The position numbers and the translations under genes were made by a program. Shown here piece after piece: positions 7,608-16,641 of a DNA stretch of 64,000 bases. The stretch covers positions 2,914,001 to 2,978,000 of the forward strand of contig OZ244979.1 of assembly GCA_965223095.1 (NCBI GenBank), written 5' to 3'. The notes under the pieces were generated by a model that was given only the letters and a program-made list of their open reading frames with translations, was not told where the DNA came from and did not search any database. Position 1 is the first letter of the stretch, and the number at the start of each line of letters is the position of its first letter. The DNA comes from J054 sp965223095 (GTDB lineage: Bacteria > Pseudomonadota > Gammaproteobacteria > Steroidobacterales > GCA-2729495).

Positions 7608-9695
7608 CTACGCGGCTTCTAGATCGCGCATACTCAGGCGAATCCGCCCCTGGCGATCGACTTCCAAGACTTTCACTTTGATGATATCGCCCTCGGCGAG
7701 TTTGTCACTGACCTTCTCGACGCGTTCCGAGGATATTTGCGAAATATGCACCAAGCCGTCCTTACCCGGCAGGATGGTGACAAAGGCGCCAAAGTCCATG
7801 AGTCGTGCGACACGGCCTTCGTAAATGCGGCCGACTTCAACATCCGCCGTAATTAACTCAATCCGTGATTTCGCCTCGCGACCCGACGCACCTTCTACGG
7901 ATGCGATTCGCACCGTGCCGTCATTGTCGATATCCACCGTCGCGCCGGTTTCTTCGGTAATGGCACGAATCACCGCGCCGCCTTTACCAATCACGTCGCG
8001 AATCTTCTCCGGGTCGATCTTCATACTGATGATCGTCGGCGCCCATTCAGACATTTCTTCCCGATGGGCATCGATAACTTTGCCCATCTCGTCGAGAATA
8101 TGCAGCCGTGCCTCGCGGGCCTGGCTCAATGCATTCTCCATGATGTCGCGGGTAATGCCGTCGATTTTGATATCCATTTGCAAGGCGCTGACACCCGTGC
8201 TGGTACCGGCGACCTTAAAGTCCATGTCGCCAAGATGATCCTCGTCGCCGAGAATATCGGTGAGCACCTGATAGCGGTCGCCCTCTTTCACCAAACCCAT
8301 GGCTACACCGGCCACCGGGGCCTTGATGGGCACGCCGGCGTCCATCAAGGACAAGCTCGTGCCGCAAACCGATGCCATGGAACTGGAGCCGTTCGACTCG
8401 GTAACTTCCGAAACCACACGAATGACATATGGAAATTCTTCCATATCCGGCAACACGGCCTTAATACCGCGTCGCGCCAATCGGCCGTGACCGATCTCGC
8501 GGCGTTTCGGGCCACCCATGAAGCCCGTTTCACCGACGCAATACGGCGGGAAATTGTAGTGCAGCATGAAGGGATCCTTATATTCGCCCTCCAGCGCATC
8601 AATGATTTGTGCGTCGCGACCCGTGCCTAAGGTCGCCACCACCAGGGCCTGTGTCTCGCCGCGGGTAAAAATCGCCGAGCCGTGGGTACGTGGCAGCACA
8701 CCGGTCTGCACATGAATCGGTCTGACGGTGCGCGTATCGCGACCGTCAATACGTTCGCCCGTGCTCAGCACGCCCTCGCGCACGACTCGACTCTCTAGTC
8801 GACCAAGTTCGCCCGCGACGTCGGCTTCGGACCATTGGGCCGACTCATCGCCAGCCAAAGCCTCAACGGCGGCGGCCTTCACCTCACCGACTCGAGCATA
8901 GCGCTCCTGTTTTTCACGAATGGTATAAGCAGATTTAATCCCGTCCTCGGCTTGGGCGGCGACTGCACTCACCAGCTCGGCGGGTGTTTCCGGCGCTTCC
9001 CATTCCCACGGGGGCTTACCGACTTCCGCGGCCAGTTCCGAAATCGCCTTGATGGCCACTTGCATTTGCTCGTGCCCAAAAACCACCGCATCCAGCATCA
9101 CTTGTTCTGACAGCAGCTCTGCCTCGGACTCAACCATCAACACAGCCCCCGCCGTGCCGGCGACGACCAGGTCTAGCTTGGAATCGGCTAGCTGGGTCTG
9201 CGTGGGATTCAACACATGCTTACCATCGATGTAACCAACGCGTGCGGCGCCAATGGGGCCATTAAAGGGCATGCCAGAAATGGCCAAAGCCGCGGAGGCG
9301 CCGATGAGTGCGGGGATATCCGGATTCACATCGGGGTTCATGGAAATCACCGTGGCGATTACCTGAACTTCGTTCTTAAAGCCCTTCGGAAATAGCGGCC
9401 GAACTGGGCGGTCGATCAAGCGGGAAGTCAGGGTTTCTTTTTCTGTGGGACGGCCTTCACGCTTGAAGAAACCGCCAGGAATTTTACCCGCCGCATAGGT
9501 TCGCTCTTGATAGTTGACCGTGAGGGGAAAAAAGTCGCGGCCGGGTTCAGCGCTCTTGCGGCCCACGGCCGTTACTAACACTGCGGTCTCAGCGACACTG
9601 ACAAGCACCGCGCCGTCGGCTTGACGAGCAACGGCACCGGTCTCTAGGGCGACCTCATGCTCACCGTATTGAAAACTTTTCTTAATGGATTTCAC
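7608..9695 (-). CDS. pnp: Polyribonucleotide nucleotidyltransferase (PNPase)
   Basis: PNPase degrades RNA 3' to 5' by phosphorolysis and is a core partner of RNase E in the degradosome. The 695-residue protein has the usual order: first RNase PH-like domain (from SFQYGEHEVALETGAVARQA), alpha-helical linker, second RNase PH-like domain holding the active centre (SSMASVCGTSLSLMDAGVP; GDMDFKVAGTSTGVSALQMD), then a KH domain with the VIGKGG loop near residue 560 and an S1 domain (VGRIYEGRVARLMDFGAFV) ending at the C-terminus. Start is GTG at 9695 with an AGGAT ribosome-binding site. It follows rpsO by about 90 bp, the standard rpsO-pnp arrangement, where the leader is typically the site of RNase III and PNPase autoregulation. 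Confidence 0.98.
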   Translation of the reverse strand: MKSIKKSFQYGEHEVALETGAVARQADGAVLVSVAETAVLVTAVGRKSAEPGRDFFPLTVNYQERTYAAGKIPGGFFKREGRPTEKETLTSRLIDRPVRPLFPKGFKNEVQVIATVISMNPDVNPDIPALIGASAALAISGMPFNGPIGAARVGYIDGKHVLNPTQTQLADSKLDLVVAGTAGAVLMVESEAELLSEQVMLDAVVFGHEQMQVAIKAISELAAEVGKPPWEWEAPETPAELVSAVAAQAEDGIKSAYTIREKQERYARVGEVKAAAVEALAGDESAQWSEADVAGELGRLESRVVREGVLSTGERIDGRDTRTVRPIHVQTGVLPRTHGSAIFTRGETQALVVATLGTGRDAQIIDALEGEYKDPFMLHYNFPPYCVGETGFMGGPKRREIGHGRLARRGIKAVLPDMEEFPYVIRVVSEVTESNGSSSMASVCGTSLSLMDAGVPIKAPVAGVAMGLVKEGDRYQVLTDILGDEDHLGDMDFKVAGTSTGVSALQMDIKIDGITRDIMENALSQAREARLHILDEMGKVIDAHREEMSEWAPTIISMKIDPEKIRDVIGKGGAVIRAITEETGATVDIDNDGTVRIASVEGASGREAKSRIELITADVEVGRIYEGRVARLMDFGAFVTILPGKDGLVHISQISSERVEKVSDKLAEGDIIKVKVLEVDRQGRIRLSMRDLEAA

Positions 9696-9788
9696 TGGTA
9701 GATCCTAATGGGGGCCCAAACAAGGCGGCAGGCAAGACGCCCGCGGCTTGACGAGACCAGTCTGTAGGGTAAAGGAAACGGACGCGCC

Positions 9789-10058
9789 TTAACGACGCAG
9801 CCCAAGCGTTTGGATCAGTTTTCTGTACCGATCACTATCCTTGTTCTTGAGGTAATCAAGCAGCTTGCGACGTTTATTGACCATTCTCAGCAGCCCTTGC
9901 CGTGAGTGATGATCTTTTTTGTGGGTACCGAAGTGCTCGGTAAGTTCAACAATACGCGCCGTTAGCAACGCGACCTGAACCTCCGGCGAACCGGTGTCGG
10001 CGTCGTCGCGACGATGCTCTTGGATAATCTTCGTTTTCTGTTCTCCGCTAAGAGACAT
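9789..10058 (-). CDS. rpsO: 30S ribosomal protein S15
   Basis: S15 binds the three-way junction of 16S rRNA helices 20-22 early in 30S assembly. The 89-residue protein is the exact family length and carries the signatures TGSPEVQVALLTARI, THKKDHHSRQGLLRMVNKRR and LLDYLKNKD, ending in LGLRR. ATG at 10058 with a GGGAG ribosome-binding site. It lies between truB and pnp; S15 represses its own translation in E. coli, but I could not confirm the leader pseudoknot here. Confidence 0.98.
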   Translation of the reverse strand: MSLSGEQKTKIIQEHRRDDADTGSPEVQVALLTARIVELTEHFGTHKKDHHSRQGLLRMVNKRRKLLDYLKNKDSDRYRKLIQTLGLRR

Positions 10059-10169
10059 TCCTGCGCTCTCCCTGTCAGCTACAGCTTCTTGATTGCTCTA
10101 CAAAATCGCGGCGTATTGTACCTGCCATCGGCGGCCAGGGACAGTGCTCTTGGGCGCTAAATTGAGGCG

Positions 10170-11108
10170 CTAGGCAAGCAGCCGCCGCGGCGCCACTTGG
10201 CCCTGGGCATCCACCGCCCCGATGCCCAAAAAATCCGCCGCGGGACCATAAATCCGCACCAGCCCATCATCGGTGGTGGCCACGGACTCGCCCATCGGTA
10301 CCGCTTGGCCCAGCCGTAGTCGGCGCGATTGCTCCTCATCGAGTTCAACCGAGGGCCAATTGGCAATCGCGGCATCAACCGGGGCCAACAAACCATCCAG
10401 CGCCGCTGCATCCTCGGCCAGCGCGCTGAGCCGGTCCAGCTTGACCATAGCCGCTTCCTCAAACGGCTCCACCGCATGCCGGCGGAGCGCCTTAACATGT
10501 CCCAAAGTCCCGCAGGCGGCAGCGATATCTTCGACCAAACTACGAATGTAGGTTCCTTTACTGCAATGGATCATCAGTTGGGGTTGTCGCGCATCGAAGG
10601 CGACGACCTCCAGCGCATGGATGGTCACCGCCCGCGGCGGGCGCGGCACGTCTTCGCCCGCCCGAGCCAGTTGGTATAAGCGCTTACCCTTGTGTTTCAG
10701 CGCAGAATACATGGGCGGGACCTGCTGGATGTCACCACGAAATTTCGCCAAGGCCTGCTGGAGATCGTCCAGGGCAAGCCTCTGGATGGCGGATGTTTCG
10801 ACGACCTTGCCGTCGGCATCGGCCGTGTCTGTACGCGTACCCCATTGCGCAATTACGCTGTAGGTCTTGTTTGAAGACAAGAGATAGCCAGATACCTTGG
10901 TGGCCTCACCAAAGCAAATCGGCAACATCCCGCTGGCCGACGGATCGAGGCTGCCGGTATGTCCGGCCTTTTTTGCCCGGTAGAGTCGCTTGACCTTTTG
11001 TAGCGCCCGATTGGAAGTAATGCCCACAGGCTTGTCCAGCAACAGGATGCCATCAAGGTCCCGTTTGACCGCGCCGGGTTTTTGGGTCTGCCGGCTGGGC
11101 GCGGTCAA
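10170..11108 (-). CDS. truB: tRNA pseudouridine-55 synthase
   Basis: TruB makes pseudouridine 55 in the T-loop of elongator tRNAs. Seen: GILLLDKPVGITSNRALQ at the N-terminus, the catalytic motif GHTGSLDPSASG with the nucleophilic Asp at residue 55, KTYSVIAQWGTRTDTADADG, and CSKGTYIRSLVEDI; the C-terminal part resembles a PUA-like domain. 312 residues is the normal size. The start appears to be TTG at 11108, whose last bases overlap the TGA of rbfA, implying translational coupling in the rimP-nusA-infB-rbfA-truB operon. Confidence 0.96.
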   Translation of the reverse strand: MTAPSRQTQKPGAVKRDLDGILLLDKPVGITSNRALQKVKRLYRAKKAGHTGSLDPSASGMLPICFGEATKVSGYLLSSNKTYSVIAQWGTRTDTADADGKVVETSAIQRLALDDLQQALAKFRGDIQQVPPMYSALKHKGKRLYQLARAGEDVPRPPRAVTIHALEVVAFDARQPQLMIHCSKGTYIRSLVEDIAAACGTLGHVKALRRHAVEPFEEAAMVKLDRLSALAEDAAALDGLLAPVDAAIANWPSVELDEEQSRRLRLGQAVPMGESVATTDDGLVRIYGPAADFLGIGAVDAQGQVAPRRLLA

Positions 11109-11488
11109 CTGCCCTCCTCCGGCGGCTTTGCAGAACGATCGGGGCCCAAAGCCTGTTCGATGAGCTCGTCCATATCCGCCGCCCGCTGCGCGCTGTCGTC
11201 ATGCCGAAAGCGTATTTCGGGCGCGTGGCGCACGGTCAACTCCGCGGCCACGGCGCTGCGAAAGAAACCGGCGGCGCGGTCTAAGGCTTTGATCAGCTCC
11301 GGACCAGCATGCTGAAGATCCAGGGACGTCACGTAAACCCAAGCCACGCTGAGATCCTTGGAGACGCGCACCGCGGTGACAATGACCTCTTGCAAACGCG
11401 GATCACGCACGCCGCGGCGTAACACATCGCTGAGGATTCGCTGGATCTGCTCTTCGACCCGGCGGCTGCGGGGAAAGTCACGCGCCAT
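11105..11488 (-). CDS. rbfA: 30S ribosome-binding factor A
   Basis: RbfA is a cold-shock and assembly factor that matures the 5' end region of 16S rRNA in the 30S subunit. The 127-residue KH-fold protein starts RSRRVEEQIQRILSDVLRR and contains LSVAWVYVTSLD and RHAPEIRFRHDDS, the family hallmarks. ATG at 11488, about 40 bp after infB, and overlapping truB by 4 bp. Confidence 0.96.
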   Translation of the reverse strand: MARDFPRSRRVEEQIQRILSDVLRRGVRDPRLQEVIVTAVRVSKDLSVAWVYVTSLDLQHAGPELIKALDRAAGFFRSAVAAELTVRHAPEIRFRHDDSAQRAADMDELIEQALGPDRSAKPPEEGS

Positions 11489-11528
11489 GACCGCTAGCGG
11501 TAGACCGTGACCTTAGAGCCAAAAAGGC

Positions 11529-14033
11529 CTAGAGGGTCCGGGCGACTTCCACGCGCTCGAAACATTCGATCTGGTCGCCAGCGCGCACATCGTTGTAGTT
11601 GCGCACACCAATGCCACACTCGGTGCCCGCGCGTACTTCGTTCACGTCGTCTTTAAAGCGTCGCAGCGATTCCAATTCGCCCTCGTAAATCACCACGTTC
11701 TCGCGCAGCACGCGAATCGGGTTGCTGCGCTTAACGTAGCCATCCACCACCAGGCAGCCGGCAATATCCCCAAACTTCGGTGATTTAAACACCTCACGAA
11801 CTTCGGCCAAACCCACGATTTCTTCCCGAATCTCGGGCGCGAGCATACCGGTAACGGCAGCACGCACATCGTCGATCGCTTCGTAAATGATGCTGTAGTA
11901 ACGCACATCCACGCCCGTATCTTTGATGGCGGCCCGGGCCGAGGCATCGGCGCGTACATTAAAACCGATTACAAACGCCTTGGATGCGGCGGCCAGATTG
12001 ATATCGTTCTCGGTGATACCACCCACACTGCTGCCGATGACCTTGACCTCGACCTCATCATTGGAGATTTTGATCAGGGCATCGCGCAAGGCCTCGGCAC
12101 TGCCATGGACATCGGCCTTAACCAAAACCTGAACTGCCTGGCCGGATTCTGCACCCGACTCCATTTGACTGAACATGTCTTCGAGTTTGGCAGCCTGCTG
12201 TGTGGCGAGTTTCGCGTCGCGCGTGCGAGCGTGTCTAAACTGGGCCAGCTCGCGTGCCTTACGCTCGTCTTCCAGCACCAAGACTTCGTCGCCAGAGTTC
12301 GGCGTCCCCGATAGCCCCAAGACAGCCACGGGCATGGACGGACCGATACGCTCAACGACTGTACCCGTCTCATCCATCATGGTCCGCACACGGCCAAATT
12401 CCTCACCGGCCACAAGCATGTCACCGCGATTCAAGACACCGCGCGTGACCAAGATCGTGGCCACGGCCCCGCGGCCTTTCTCCAAACTCGACTCGATGAC
12501 CACACCGGCCGCCGGTCCCTCGGCCACCGCCCGCAAATCCAGTACTTCGGCCTGTAAGGAAATGGCATCGAGTAGTTCATCGATACCCTCACCCGTTTTT
12601 GCGGACACATTCACGAACAAATGCTCGCCGCCCCAATCTTCGGGCACGACTTCCTTCGCCGCCAGCTCGTTGCGTACCCGTTCCGGATCGGCATCCTCTT
12701 TATCGGTCTTATTGACCGCCACCACCAGCGGTACGCCGGCGGCCTTGGCATGTTGGATCGCTTCTTCGGTTTGTGGCTTCACGCCGTCATCCGCGGCCAC
12801 GACTAGAATCACGACATCGGTGACCTGCGCACCCCGCGCGCGCATGCTGGTAAAGGCGGCATGGCCCGGGGTGTCCAGGAATGTAATCTGGCCTTTGCCG
12901 GTCTCCACGTGATACGCACCAATATGCTGGGTAATTCCACCCGCCTCGCCGTCGGCAACCTTGGTGGTGCGGATATAGTCCAGCAGCGATGTCTTGCCGT
13001 GGTCCACGTGGCCCATGATGGTGACCACGGGCGGACGCGGCACGGCTTCACCGGCGTCCTCGGGCAAATTGCCGAGAATCGATTCTTCAACACCATCACC
13101 ACTCGCCGCCTGGGCAATGTGGCCCATTTCTTCCACGACAAGAATCGCGGTGTCCTGATCAATCACTTGATTGATCGTGGCCATCACGCCCATCTGCATC
13201 ATCTGTTTGATGACCTCGTTACCCTTTACCGCCATGCGCTGGGCCAAATCACCCACGGTAATGGACTCGGGAATTTGCACTTCGCGACGCACCGGTTCGG
13301 TGGGACGCTCAAAACCGTGCTGCGCATCGCCAGCCACCGCGATAGGCCCGCGTCGGCGGACTCGCTTCTTCTTCCGTCGCCCGCTGATATCGGATTTGAC
13401 GTGCAATTCACGGCGACCGTAGCGAGTGTCTTTCTTCTCACGCTCGCGACGTGCAGCTTGTTCGCGCTCCTCTTTTGCCTTCGCTTCACGGCGCGCTTGT
13501 TCTTCGCGCAGTTGCCGATCAGCGGCCTCACGCCGCGCGGCTTCCTCGGCCGCCTTGGCGTTTTCTTCGTCCCTTAGACGTGCCTCACGCTCGCTCTTCT
13601 CCTGCTCGGCGGCCGCCTTGGCTGCTTCTTCTTCGGCCTGTTTTTGACGCAGCTGCTCTTCGTCTGAGCGACGTTTGGCATCAATTTCTTCTTGATGCGC
13701 GCGCGCTTCTTCTTCTAAAACGTCGCGCTTCACGTAAGTTCGTTTGCGCCGCACCTCCACGTTCACGGTGCGAGAACGGCCCTGTCCGCCGGCCAAACGC
13801 AACTCGCTTTGGGAGCGGCGCTTTAAGGTAATTTGGCGGGGCGCCGCCGCACCCGACTCGTCCTTGCGGCCGTGGCTGCGACGCAAGTGAGTGAGCAACT
13901 CCATCTTGGCATCATCGCTGATGATGTCATCAGCGCCGTCCACGGCGATACCTGCCTCATCCAGTTGACTCAGCAAGCGTTCCACGGGCACTTTCAGTAC
14001 CTCGGCAAATTGCGCAATCGTCACATCCGACAT
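11529..14033 (-). CDS. infB: Translation initiation factor IF-2
   Basis: IF-2 is the GTPase that brings fMet-tRNA to the 30S subunit and promotes 50S joining. In 834 residues: an N-terminal IF2-N domain (VTIAQFAEVLKVPVERLLSQ), a long Glu/Ala/Arg helical linker at about residues 100-215, a second IF2-N-like domain, then the G domain with GHVDHGKT near residue 341, DTPGHAAF and NKTDK, followed by the beta-barrel and the C-terminal fMet-tRNA-binding C2 domain. Slightly shorter than E. coli IF-2 (890), the difference being in the linker. Third gene of the rimP-nusA-infB operon. Confidence 0.98.
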   Translation of the reverse strand: MSDVTIAQFAEVLKVPVERLLSQLDEAGIAVDGADDIISDDAKMELLTHLRRSHGRKDESGAAAPRQITLKRRSQSELRLAGGQGRSRTVNVEVRRKRTYVKRDVLEEEARAHQEEIDAKRRSDEEQLRQKQAEEEAAKAAAEQEKSEREARLRDEENAKAAEEAARREAADRQLREEQARREAKAKEEREQAARREREKKDTRYGRRELHVKSDISGRRKKKRVRRRGPIAVAGDAQHGFERPTEPVRREVQIPESITVGDLAQRMAVKGNEVIKQMMQMGVMATINQVIDQDTAILVVEEMGHIAQAASGDGVEESILGNLPEDAGEAVPRPPVVTIMGHVDHGKTSLLDYIRTTKVADGEAGGITQHIGAYHVETGKGQITFLDTPGHAAFTSMRARGAQVTDVVILVVAADDGVKPQTEEAIQHAKAAGVPLVVAVNKTDKEDADPERVRNELAAKEVVPEDWGGEHLFVNVSAKTGEGIDELLDAISLQAEVLDLRAVAEGPAAGVVIESSLEKGRGAVATILVTRGVLNRGDMLVAGEEFGRVRTMMDETGTVVERIGPSMPVAVLGLSGTPNSGDEVLVLEDERKARELAQFRHARTRDAKLATQQAAKLEDMFSQMESGAESGQAVQVLVKADVHGSAEALRDALIKISNDEVEVKVIGSSVGGITENDINLAAASKAFVIGFNVRADASARAAIKDTGVDVRYYSIIYEAIDDVRAAVTGMLAPEIREEIVGLAEVREVFKSPKFGDIAGCLVVDGYVKRSNPIRVLRENVVIYEGELESLRRFKDDVNEVRAGTECGIGVRNYNDVRAGDQIECFERVEVARTL

Positions 14034-14062
14034 TTAGATCGCTCCGCTAGTGCCTACCCAGT

Positions 14063-15580
14063 TTAGCTGGCAAGCTGCTCTTGCTCGTCATCTTCGAACC
14101 AATGGGCCCGGGCTTTCATGATCAACTCACCCGCGCGCTCCGACTCCATGCCTTCAATCTCCAGTAACTCATCGACAGACTGCTCGGCGAGATCTTCCCG
14201 CGTCACTATGCCCTTCGCGGCGAGTAAGAAAGCGGTTTCTTTGTTCATACCCTCAAGCTCGAGCAAATCGGCAGCCGGTTCAGCTTCGTCAATCTGCTCT
14301 TCGCTGGCGATGGCCTGCGTTAGCAACATATCGCGCGCGCGGTTGCGCAGTTCGTCGACGATGTTCTCGTCGAACTCTTGAATCGACACGAGTTCTGAGG
14401 CCGGCACGTAGGCGATTTCCTCAATACTGGAAAAGCCTTCCTGCACCAAGATCAGGGCAATATCTTCGTCAACATCCAAGTGCTTCTGGAATGTAAGCAG
14501 TAGCTCGCGGGCCTCGGCTTCGCTTTTTTCCTCGGCATCGGCCTCGTTCATCACGTTGAGTTCCCAACCCGTCAGCTCACTGGCCAAGCGAATGTTTTGT
14601 CCACCGCGACCAATGGCCTGCGACAGTTTTTCCTCTTCCACCGCCACATCCATGCTGTGTTTTTCTTCGTCGACAACGATGGAGGTCACATCGGCGGGTG
14701 ACATGGCGTTAATCACGAACTGCGCGGGGTTTTCGTCCCACAGAATAATGTCCACGCGTTCACCGGCCAGTTCGTTGGACACCGCCTGCACTCGCGAACC
14801 GCGCATACCGACGCAGGCGCCCACGGGGTCAATACGCCGATCGTTGCTTTTAACGGCGATTTTGGCGCGCAAGCCGGGATCACGCGCGGCACCTAAGATC
14901 TCGATGAGTCCCTGGCCAACTTCGGGCACTTCAATCTTGAAAAGTGACAATAGGAAATCCGGCGACGTGCGGGTCATGAATAGCTGCGGGCCCCGCGGCT
15001 CCGAGCGCACCTCGTAGAGCACCGCTTTCAGACGATCCTGCGGGCGCACGGGTTCACGCGGAATCATTTGCTCGCGCGGCACGAAACCTTCGGCGCTGCC
15101 GCCCAAATCAATATAAACGCCGTTGCGATCGACGCGCTTAACGACGCCGCTGAGCAATTCGCCAACCCGCTGCTCGTATTCTTCGACAACCTTCTTGCGC
15201 TCGGCCTCGCGCACTTTCTGGACGATGACTTGCTTGGCGGTTTGCGCGCCAATGCGACCAAACTCCACTGAATCGATGGGCTCTTCGACATAGCCGCCCG
15301 GCTGCACGTCGGCATCGTAGTCCACCGCGTCGATCATCCGCAGTTCTTTTTCAGGAAACTCCAGCTCGGTGGACTCATCGGCGAATACCAACCAGCGCCG
15401 AAAGGTTTCATATTCACCAGATTTGCGGTCGATAGCCACGCGCACATCAATATCTTCGTCGTAGCGTTTGCGTGTCGCCTGGGCCAAAGCCAGCTCGATG
15501 GCCTCAAAGATGATTTCTTCTTCGACGCCCTTCTCGTTCGAAACGGCCTCGACCACCATCAAAATTTCTTTACTGTTCAT
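14063..15580 (-). CDS. nusA: Transcription termination/antitermination protein NusA
   Basis: NusA binds RNA polymerase and nascent RNA, modulating pausing, intrinsic termination and antitermination. The 505-residue protein shows the order N-terminal polymerase-binding domain, S1 domain (GELLSGVVKRVDRNGVYIDL), KH1 and KH2 (RIDPVGACVGMRGSRVQAV; LSQAIGRGGQNIRLASELTG), and two C-terminal acidic helix-hairpin repeats (DLLELEGMNKETAFLLAAKG and DELLEIEGMESERAGELIM), the alpha-CTD-binding AR domains found in gammaproteobacteria. ATG at 15580; coupled to rimP upstream and infB downstream. Confidence 0.98.
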   Translation of the reverse strand: MNSKEILMVVEAVSNEKGVEEEIIFEAIELALAQATRKRYDEDIDVRVAIDRKSGEYETFRRWLVFADESTELEFPEKELRMIDAVDYDADVQPGGYVEEPIDSVEFGRIGAQTAKQVIVQKVREAERKKVVEEYEQRVGELLSGVVKRVDRNGVYIDLGGSAEGFVPREQMIPREPVRPQDRLKAVLYEVRSEPRGPQLFMTRTSPDFLLSLFKIEVPEVGQGLIEILGAARDPGLRAKIAVKSNDRRIDPVGACVGMRGSRVQAVSNELAGERVDIILWDENPAQFVINAMSPADVTSIVVDEEKHSMDVAVEEEKLSQAIGRGGQNIRLASELTGWELNVMNEADAEEKSEAEARELLLTFQKHLDVDEDIALILVQEGFSSIEEIAYVPASELVSIQEFDENIVDELRNRARDMLLTQAIASEEQIDEAEPAADLLELEGMNKETAFLLAAKGIVTREDLAEQSVDELLEIEGMESERAGELIMKARAHWFEDDEQEQLAS

Positions 15581-15609
15581 GCTTCAATTCGCCTTCGCCG
15601 CGCCGGCAT

Positions 15610-16074
15610 TCAAGGACCTATCTCCAGGTCGGGTATCAGGCGCGCCATTTCAATGGTCGCCAGGGGCACCTCGAATTCACTACCTTCTACATCAAGCACC
15701 ACGACTTCGTCCTCGCGACGCAATATGTCGCCCATTAACCGCCGTCGCCCGTTCACCAAACGCGCCAACTTGACCTTGACGCGGTGACCGACAAATCGAT
15801 CAAAGTCCGCCGGGCGAACCAATTTTCGGTCTAGCCCCGGCGACGAAACCTCCAGGGTGTAGTTTCCCGGAATCGGTTCCTCCACATCGAGGAGCCCGGA
15901 CACTTGCCGACTCACCCGCTCACAATCTTCCAAGCCGATACCGACTTGGGTATCGATGAACAGCCGCAGCAAGCCACCGCCGCCCGTTTTGTATTCCAGC
16001 GCCACCAGGTCGTAACCCATGGCGCCCACCGCCGGCTCCAGCATCGCCCAAAGCCGCTGTTCTAAATCACTCAC
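15610..16074 (-). CDS. rimP: Ribosome maturation factor RimP
   Basis: RimP assists late maturation of the 30S subunit. I place the start at GTG 16074 (VSDLEQRLWAMLEPAVGAMG), giving 154 residues as expected; a longer in-frame extension to 16191 encodes an unlike, compositionally odd leader that overlaps a terminator-like hairpin and is rejected. Family motifs: LVALEYKTGGGGLLRLFIDT, ISLEDCERVSRQ-like GLEDCERVSRQVSGLLDVEE and YTLEVSSPGLDRKLVRPADF. First gene of the rimP-nusA-infB-rbfA-truB-rpsO-pnp operon. In relatives tRNA-fMet lies just upstream; here it is 12 kb away. Confidence 0.95.
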   Translation of the reverse strand: MSDLEQRLWAMLEPAVGAMGYDLVALEYKTGGGGLLRLFIDTQVGIGLEDCERVSRQVSGLLDVEEPIPGNYTLEVSSPGLDRKLVRPADFDRFVGHRVKVKLARLVNGRRRLMGDILRREDEVVVLDVEGSEFEVPLATIEMARLIPDLEIGP

Positions 16075-16092
16075 TGCCCGCTCTCCATCAAG

Positions 16093-16120
16093 AGCAAACA
16101 AAAAATGGGCCAATGGCCCA
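16093..16120 (-). terminator. Terminator-like hairpin in the rimP leader (proximal)
   Basis: TGGGCC-AAT-GGCCCA at 16106-16120 followed on the minus strand by TTTTTTGTTTG, about 20 bp before the rimP GTG. Placed inside the leader of an operon, this is an attenuator candidate; conserved rimP-leader attenuators have been described in proteobacteria. Confidence 0.7.
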
Positions 16121-16200
16121 CTCCTGCGTTGCGCCCCGGCCCGCCGGGACAACACTGGCTCTGCGGCCAGCCCATAAACAAATAGCCCCATGCGGGGCCA
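16121..16200 (-). promoter_or_regulatory. Structured rimP leader with a second terminator-like hairpin
   Basis: On the minus strand a GCCCC-GCAT-GGGGC stem (within 16184-16199) is followed by TATTTGTTTATG, then a CTGGC/GCCAG hairpin (16155-16170) and a GC-rich segment, then the proximal hairpin. Two U-tailed stems within 110 bp upstream of rimP suggest layered attenuation or a short leader RNA. Confidence 0.5.
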
Positions 16201-16641
16201 TTGCTAGCAAACTTGGCAGCAAGCTTTGCCTTTGATCCGGTTTTAAATCGCAACCAAGATCTAAGCCATTGATTTTCCAAGCATGCCTTCGCTTGGCCAA
16301 TCAGCCCGCTCCGCAGGCCGGGTAGTCTATCGGAACCAACAAGTGCGGTAAACCCGGTGGCTCAGGCGCAAGGGCGCGCAGCGGCCCGGGGAATCGCGAT
16401 TGGACAAGAAGGCGCCAGCGGGACCGAGGCTGGGAACGATTTCGGAAGCTAAGCGCCGCACATACCAGGCCTTGCGGGGAAACCGCCGGGCCCATCTTGA
16501 AATTGTGCATGAGGGGCGAAACCGCCCGTGCGCCAATGAGCTGAGATACTGACTATCCACCTACCGTGGCCTGGCTGACAAGTCCATGGTAGAAAAGCGG
16601 CTATTGTGGCTGAAATCAGGCCCCGGCTGAAGGTTGAATAA
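16201..16641. other. Hairpin-rich gene-free region, unidentified
   Basis: No convincing gene in 440 bp. Small stems with purine-rich loops occur on the plus strand: GCGC-AAGG-GCGC (16366-16377), GCGG-GGAAA-CCGC (16474-16486), GGGCG-AAAC-CGCCC (16514-16527), and a 9-bp stem CTACCGTGG/CCATGGTAG (16561-16592) that has a G-U pair only as plus-strand RNA. On the minus side, CCAAGC/GCTTGG (16277-16296) is another stem. It must contain the rimP operon promoter and that of the gene at 16642. It does not match RNase P, tmRNA, 6S or a riboswitch I know. Confidence 0.4.

Noticed and set aside
15610..16191. Longer rimP start at 16191
   Set aside because: The extra 39 residues lack family similarity and overlap the leader hairpins; GTG 16074 matches the usual RimP start.
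16541..16546. CTGAGA, resembling the thi-box of a TPP riboswitch
   Set aside because: The second conserved half (TGAACCTGATC-like) is absent, and neighbouring genes are not thiamine genes.
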